A DNA stretch of 8,152 bases from an uncultured Clostridia bacterium (GTDB lineage Bacteria; Bacillota; Clostridia; Christensenellales; UBA1242). Shown piece after piece: positions 6,393 to 8,152 of this stretch. A program made the position numbers and the translations under genes. The notes under the pieces were generated by a model. The model worked only from the letters and a program-made list of their open reading frames with translations. It made no database searches and was not told where the DNA came from. Each line of letters starts with the position of its first letter. Position 1 is the first letter of the stretch. Location: the NCBI GenBank assembly GCA_944381255.1, contig CALWKL010000017.1, positions 1-8,152 on the forward strand. Reading direction: 5' to 3'.

Positions 6393-6408
6393 AAGATAAA
6401 GTAAAAAT

Positions 6409-6414
6409 GGAGGG
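6409..6414 (+). promoter_or_regulatory. Ribosome binding site fixing the TTG start of glpK
   Basis: GGAGGG lies 6 bases before the TTG at 6421. The nearby ATG at 6407 opens only a three-codon frame (ATG GAG GGT TAA, ending 6418) that overlaps this site, so it cannot start glpK. There is no alternative ATG or GTG in frame close upstream. The conserved N-terminal motif (residues 9-20) begins just after the TTG, as expected. Confidence 0.75.
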
Positions 6415-6420
6415 TTAAAT

Positions 6421-7896
6421 TTGAATAACGACAAAAAGCGCTATATCCTAGCTATTGACATAGGTACGACCAGTATACGCACAATTGCTTTTGACACAAT
6501 AGAACGAAAATTTGTAAATATCGCCCAAAAGAAATTAAAACAATATTACCCAAAGGCAGGCTGGGTGGAGCAGGACCCTCGAGAAATTTTGAGCATTGTA
6601 GATTCTTGCCTTAGCCGTACATTACAAAATATAGAGGAAGAATCGATTTTTGGCTTAGGGCTAACAAACCAGCGAGAGACTTTTGTCGCGTGGAAAAAGT
6701 CGACAGGTGAACCACTATACAATGCAATAGTTTGGCAAGACCGTCGTACATTCGAGCTCAGTCAAAAAATCTCTGCAAACCGCAAAATGAACCGTAAAAT
6801 TCACAATAAAACCGGTCTATTTGTCGATGCCTATTTTAGTGCCACGAAAATTAATTGGTTAATACAAAATAATGATGAAGTAAGGAGCGCACTAGAACAA
6901 GACGACCTAAACGTCGCTACACTTGATAGCTATGTAATTTATCATCTTACACAAGGAAAATCTTTTGTAACAGACCACAGCAACGCTTGCCGTACCCTAC
7001 TATACAACATTCATTCTCACGATTGGGATAATGATTTACTAAAATTTTTTGGGATACCTAGAGATTGCCTGCCTCAAATTGTAGATTGCGATGCACAAGT
7101 AGGAGACACTGTAGTAGACAATAAGCATATAAAAATTGGAGGAATTCTCGGCGACCAACAATCTTCACTTTTTGGGCAGGGTTGTACCAATCAAGGAGAA
7201 GTGAAGACTACCTTCGGCACTGGTGGCTTCATGCTATGTAATATGGGCGACAAACCTATATTATCGGATAAATTACTTACCACAGTAGCATGGAAGACTC
7301 GTGAAGGCACAACTTATGCTTTTGAGGGCAATATGTACAGTGCTGGCGCTTGCGTAAACTGGCTAACTGACGGTATAGAAATGATAGAGACCCCAGAAGA
7401 CAGCGAGACATTGTCAAATTCTGTATCCAATAGCAACGGGGTGCAATTTATTCCTGCCTTAACAGGACTTGGTGCACCTTTTTGGAAAAGTGGTGTAAAG
7501 GCACAATTTGTAGGTCTAACTCTAGGCTGTACCAAAGCTCATATGGTACGCGCAGTACTGCGTAGTATTGGTTATCAAGCGCGAGCAGTATTTGATTGTA
7601 TGGGCGAAAACATTGCTATGCGCCACCCTATGCGTATAGATGGTGGTATGACAAAAAATGTAACATTTATGCAATTTCTCTGCGATATCTTGCATTCCCC
7701 TATCACACAATCTGCCGAAATCGAGTCTACCAGTCTTGGCGCTTGCTATATGTGTGGACTAGCTTTTGGCGCATATAAATCACTAGCAGAAATCCATAGT
7801 CTGTATCAATGTGCCAAAACATATACTCCTACCCCAAGAGATTACGACAGAGAAGCGCACTACAAAGATTGGCTAGACCTAATAGAGCGATTGTAA
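6421..7896 (+). CDS. glpK: Glycerol kinase, 491 aa
   Basis: FGGY-family kinase that converts glycerol and ATP to sn-glycerol 3-phosphate in the cytoplasm, trapping glycerol and feeding the divergent dehydrogenase operon. Motifs run in the expected order. ILAIDIGTTSIR (9-20) is the phosphate-binding loop with D13 and R20; WVEQDP is at 48-53; TNQRET (82-87) holds the glycerol-binding R85 and E86. WQDRRT is at 105-110; FVDAYFSATK (134-143) has Y138 at the substrate tyrosine. GDQQ (244-247) has D245, the catalytic base at the same number as in E. coli. TTFGTGGF (263-270) and IDGGM (406-410) form the ATP site. Length is normal (family about 500). The start codon is TTG, which can lower expression. 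The histidine phosphorylated by HPr in typical Firmicutes GlpK is not evident in the loop before GDQQ (227-243), which is shorter than in those enzymes. No glpF is adjacent. Confidence 0.95.
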   Translation: MNNDKKRYILAIDIGTTSIRTIAFDTIERKFVNIAQKKLKQYYPKAGWVEQDPREILSIVDSCLSRTLQNIEEESIFGLGLTNQRETFVAWKKSTGEPLYNAIVWQDRRTFELSQKISANRKMNRKIHNKTGLFVDAYFSATKINWLIQNNDEVRSALEQDDLNVATLDSYVIYHLTQGKSFVTDHSNACRTLLYNIHSHDWDNDLLKFFGIPRDCLPQIVDCDAQVGDTVVDNKHIKIGGILGDQQSSLFGQGCTNQGEVKTTFGTGGFMLCNMGDKPILSDKLLTTVAWKTREGTTYAFEGNMYSAGACVNWLTDGIEMIETPEDSETLSNSVSNSNGVQFIPALTGLGAPFWKSGVKAQFVGLTLGCTKAHMVRAVLRSIGYQARAVFDCMGENIAMRHPMRIDGGMTKNVTFMQFLCDILHSPITQSAEIESTSLGACYMCGLAFGAYKSLAEIHSLYQCAKTYTPTPRDYDREAHYKDWLDLIERL

Positions 7897-7930
7897 AAAC
7901 ATTTTATATAAATAATTGATATTAATAAGT

Positions 7931-7966
7931 AAAAAGAGAGCCACAAAAATATGGTTCTCTTTTTTT
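7931..7966. terminator. Bidirectional terminator between glpK and proS
   Basis: A 13-bp stem (AAAAAGAGAGCCA, 7931-7943, with TGGTTCTCTTTTT, 7952-7964, one G-U pair) encloses an 8-base loop. It is followed by Ts on the plus strand and by a TTTTTACTTATT tail on the minus strand. It sits between two converging genes, ending about 35 bases after the glpK stop and about 70 bases after the proS stop, and should end both transcripts. Confidence 0.85.
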
Positions 7967-8036
7967 ACTAAATTTAAATCTATTTGCTACTTAAGACTTG
8001 TCTAGCATAAGTAAAATATAAATTAACAATCTACAT

Positions 8037-8152
8037 TTAGTAAGATTTTGCAAATAGAGTGATATACCCTTCGTCTTCTGCTAGTTCTTTGCCACAGCAC
8101 GCGCATTTACGCTTCTTGCCACTTTGGTCAAAAGGCATACAACGGCTAGTAA
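8037..8152 (-). CDS. proS: C-terminal end of prolyl-tRNA synthetase (type 3, archaeal/eukaryotic-like), partial
   Basis: Only the last 37 codons plus two bases are inside the window; the stop is TAA at 8037-8039. The visible residues read TSRCMPFDQ, then a KCACCGKEL cysteine segment, then GYITLFAKSY ending in tyrosine. This pattern of an RC(I/M)PF block, a C-x-x-C-G-K zinc-site remnant and a C-terminal LFAxxY tail is what I know from the C-terminal domain of archaeal/eukaryotic-type ProRS, which charges tRNA(Pro) with proline. Such ProRS is found in many Firmicutes and other anaerobes. The match is by motif memory over a short stretch, so the call is good but not certain. The gene continues beyond the right edge and is convergent with glpK. 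Confidence 0.75.
   Translation of the reverse strand, partial: TSRCMPFDQSGKKRKCACCGKELAEDEGYITLFAKSY

Noticed and set aside
6393..6420. GlpP-type leader terminator/antiterminator before glpK
   Set aside because: The leader after the predicted promoter is only about 20 bases and contains no hairpin with a T run.

Overview
The window looks like chromosomal DNA from a low-GC, largely anaerobic Firmicutes-type bacterium (Bacillota or a close relative). Signs of this are strong Shine-Dalgarno sites, AT-rich spacers, sigma-A-like promoters, a TTG start on glpK, and a GlpA-like/GlpB-like/DUF1667 gene set that I associate with anaerobes. TGG encodes Trp in several conserved motifs and all genes end in TAA or TAG, so nothing suggests a recoded genetic code. 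Taxonomy below this level cannot be settled from the window.

Layout. At the left edge (1-801, minus) is the N-terminal part of an SPFH/YdjI-like 'virion core' family protein, cut by the window. Positions 990-1601 (minus) hold an orphan 203-residue protein of unknown function, with its own promoter and a downstream hairpin terminator. A very AT-rich spacer (about 1661-1830) follows, then a small GC-richer island beside an imperfect terminator. Positions 1953-2939 (minus) encode a low-GC alpha/beta-hydrolase. Positions 3151-6197 (minus) are a compact three-gene operon: a GlpA-like glycerol-3-phosphate dehydrogenase with a BFD-type [2Fe-2S] domain, a GlpB-like FAD/NAD(P) oxidoreductase, and a small cysteine-motif DUF1667 protein. 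Divergent from it is glpK, glycerol kinase (6421-7896, plus). A bidirectional terminator separates glpK from the convergent C-terminal end of prolyl-tRNA synthetase at the right edge (8037-8152, minus).

How the genes work together. GlpK phosphorylates glycerol to sn-glycerol 3-phosphate. The GlpA-like protein should oxidise that to dihydroxyacetone phosphate and pass electrons through its FAD and [2Fe-2S] centre to the GlpB-like flavoprotein, whose second Rossmann motif suggests exchange with NAD(P). No glpC membrane anchor and no glpF facilitator are in the window; DUF1667 stands where GlpC would be expected. The 223-bp divergent intergenic region carries promoters facing both ways and an 8-bp inverted repeat between them that could be an operator for joint control.

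I did not find an evident new defence, mobile or RNA system. The parts that best deserve a second look are the GlpC-less dehydrogenase complex, the shared glp control region, the orphan 203-residue protein, and the compositional break around 1660-2940.
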